Assembly (NCBI GenBank): GCA_003538495.1
Contig: DPSD01000338.1
Span: 18,160 to 25,142, forward strand
Length of the DNA: 6,983 nt
Source: Accumulibacter sp.
GTDB taxonomy: Bacteria; Pseudomonadota; Gammaproteobacteria; Burkholderiales; Rhodocyclaceae
Reading direction: 5' to 3'
Shown here: positions 6,081 to 6,983 of the stretch, one piece after another
Layout: every line of letters starts with the position of its first letter
Position numbering within the stretch: the first letter of the stretch is position 1
Made by a program: the position numbers and the translations under genes
Notes under the pieces: model-generated
Seen by the model: the letters and a program-made list of their open reading frames with translations, nothing else
What the model was told of the DNA's origin: nothing
Database searches by the model: none

Positions 6081-6983
6081 ATGGAAAGCAGCGGTTGGAC
6101 GGTACCCGGGATGCTGCTTGCCCGCAGTCTGCTGACTCCAGACGACCCTGCTCTGTTCCAGGTTTCGTCAGCCGGCGGGGAGTGGCTGGGCACCACCTGG
6201 AGTGGCTACCGCCAGGCGGTGGCCACCCTCGGCAATGGTTTCCGGAAGCTCGGCGTGTCCGCTGGCGCAAGGGTTGGCATCATGGCGCCGAGTTGCCGCG
6301 AGTGGGACTTCGCCCAACTCGGGATCCTGGCCGCGGGCGGTGTTGCCGTCGGCCTCGACCCCTATGCAGTTGACGCGCACATTGGCGAGATAGCTCGCCG
6401 CTGCAACTTCGCGGGTCTGGTGCTGGCGCACCCTTCTCAGCTTGATCGGCTTGGCGATGCGTTTCGGCGAGGGCTCGATTTCGTCGTCTGTTTCGATGCC
6501 GCCGGGGTAGAGGGCGTTGTGCCACTCGAAGAGCTTCTCGCTGAAACGAACTCCGGCGGAGACTGGAATCAGGCGCAGGCCGACGCTCCGGCAACGATCA
6601 TCTTTACCTCCGGAACGACCGGTGAACCCAAGGGTATCGCGTATAGCCATCGGCAGATGTGTCTCGCCGCCGCGGCGATTCTCTCCGCTTACGCGCAGGT
6701 CGGCGAGGGCAGTCGTCTGGCGTGCTGGCTGCCGCTATCGAATCTCTTCCAGCGAATGATCAATCTGAGCGCGATCGGTCGTGGCGCGCAAACCTATTAC
6801 GTGGCTGACCCGCGCGAGGTGATGAACTACGTCAGGCGTATCGAACCGGCTCTGTTCATCGGTGTTCCGCGGTTTTTCGAGAAGCTGTACGTGGGTATCG
6901 AGCAGGTCGTCGCGCAGCAGCCGGCCTGGCAACAGAAAGTGGTGCACTGGGCGTGGCGGGTCGGTGACCGGCGAGCCGCGGCT
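6081..6983 (+). CDS. AMP-binding long-chain acyl-CoA synthetase-like protein (partial, C-terminus off the right edge)
   Basis: The frame stays open to the window end, giving 301 residues of an ANL-superfamily adenylating enzyme. The N-terminus (GWTVPGMLLARSL, then TTWSGYRQAVATLGNGFRKLG) fits FAA1/FadD15-type acyl-CoA synthetases. The phosphate-binding loop IIFTSGTTGEPKG is at about residues 173-185. It is followed by WLPLSNLFQRM and LFIGVPRFFEKLYVGI, the equivalent of the family's LPLAHVFER and VPRVWEKIY blocks. Such enzymes activate a fatty acid or other carboxylate with ATP and transfer it to CoA or a carrier protein. Asn221 stands where most relatives have His in the LPL(A/S)H motif. The start at ATG 6081 is preferred for its GGTGA site and family alignment; GTG codons at 6012, 6051, 6060 and 6075 are in frame. 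It lies 78 bases after the PP-loop gene. The AMP-forming lid domain is outside the window, so chain-length preference cannot be judged. Confidence 0.88.
   Translation, partial: MESSGWTVPGMLLARSLLTPDDPALFQVSSAGGEWLGTTWSGYRQAVATLGNGFRKLGVSAGARVGIMAPSCREWDFAQLGILAAGGVAVGLDPYAVDAHIGEIARRCNFAGLVLAHPSQLDRLGDAFRRGLDFVVCFDAAGVEGVVPLEELLAETNSGGDWNQAQADAPATIIFTSGTTGEPKGIAYSHRQMCLAAAAILSAYAQVGEGSRLACWLPLSNLFQRMINLSAIGRGAQTYYVADPREVMNYVRRIEPALFIGVPRFFEKLYVGIEQVVAQQPAWQQKVVHWAWRVGDRRAAA

Overview
The window is GC-rich proteobacterial chromosome. Gene types and protein sequences (a TolC of the 'LC.NP' type, a DUF3301 protein, an AcpH-type protein) suggest a betaproteobacterium, perhaps a Rhodocyclales relative such as the Accumulibacter group. 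That placement is inferred from protein character only; no rRNA or other marker gene is present.

Left part, minus strand, 1-3218: a tightly packed tripartite efflux operon transcribed leftward in the order tolC-like, macA-like, macB-like. Adjacent genes overlap (ATGA at 1758-1761, TGATG at 542-546), so they are probably translationally coupled. The outer-membrane channel, the membrane-anchored periplasmic adaptor and the MacB-type ATPase would form one cell-envelope-spanning exporter. The ATPase gene runs off the left edge, and any permease portion lies outside the window.

Middle, plus strand, 3219-4354: a divergent intergenic region (3219-3374) holds a -10-like box very close to the tolC start, a small palindrome and a possible 25-codon leader ORF. 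It leads into a DUF3301 membrane protein and an AcpH-like acyl-carrier-protein phosphodiesterase, whose start and stop overlap (GTGA). A stretch of 565 bases (4355-4919) follows with no convincing plus-strand gene. It holds a weak promoter candidate and an antisense ORF start with a good Shine-Dalgarno sequence.

Right part, plus strand, 4920-6983: a PP-loop ATPase related to the N-acetyl sugar amidotransferase (WbpG) family is followed by the first ~300 codons of an AMP-binding acyl-CoA synthetase that runs off the right edge. The pair looks co-transcribed and may be the start of a biosynthetic locus (surface glycan, modified lipid or small metabolite). The window does not show the product. 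No tRNA, rRNA, CRISPR array, insertion sequence or clear rho-independent terminator was found.
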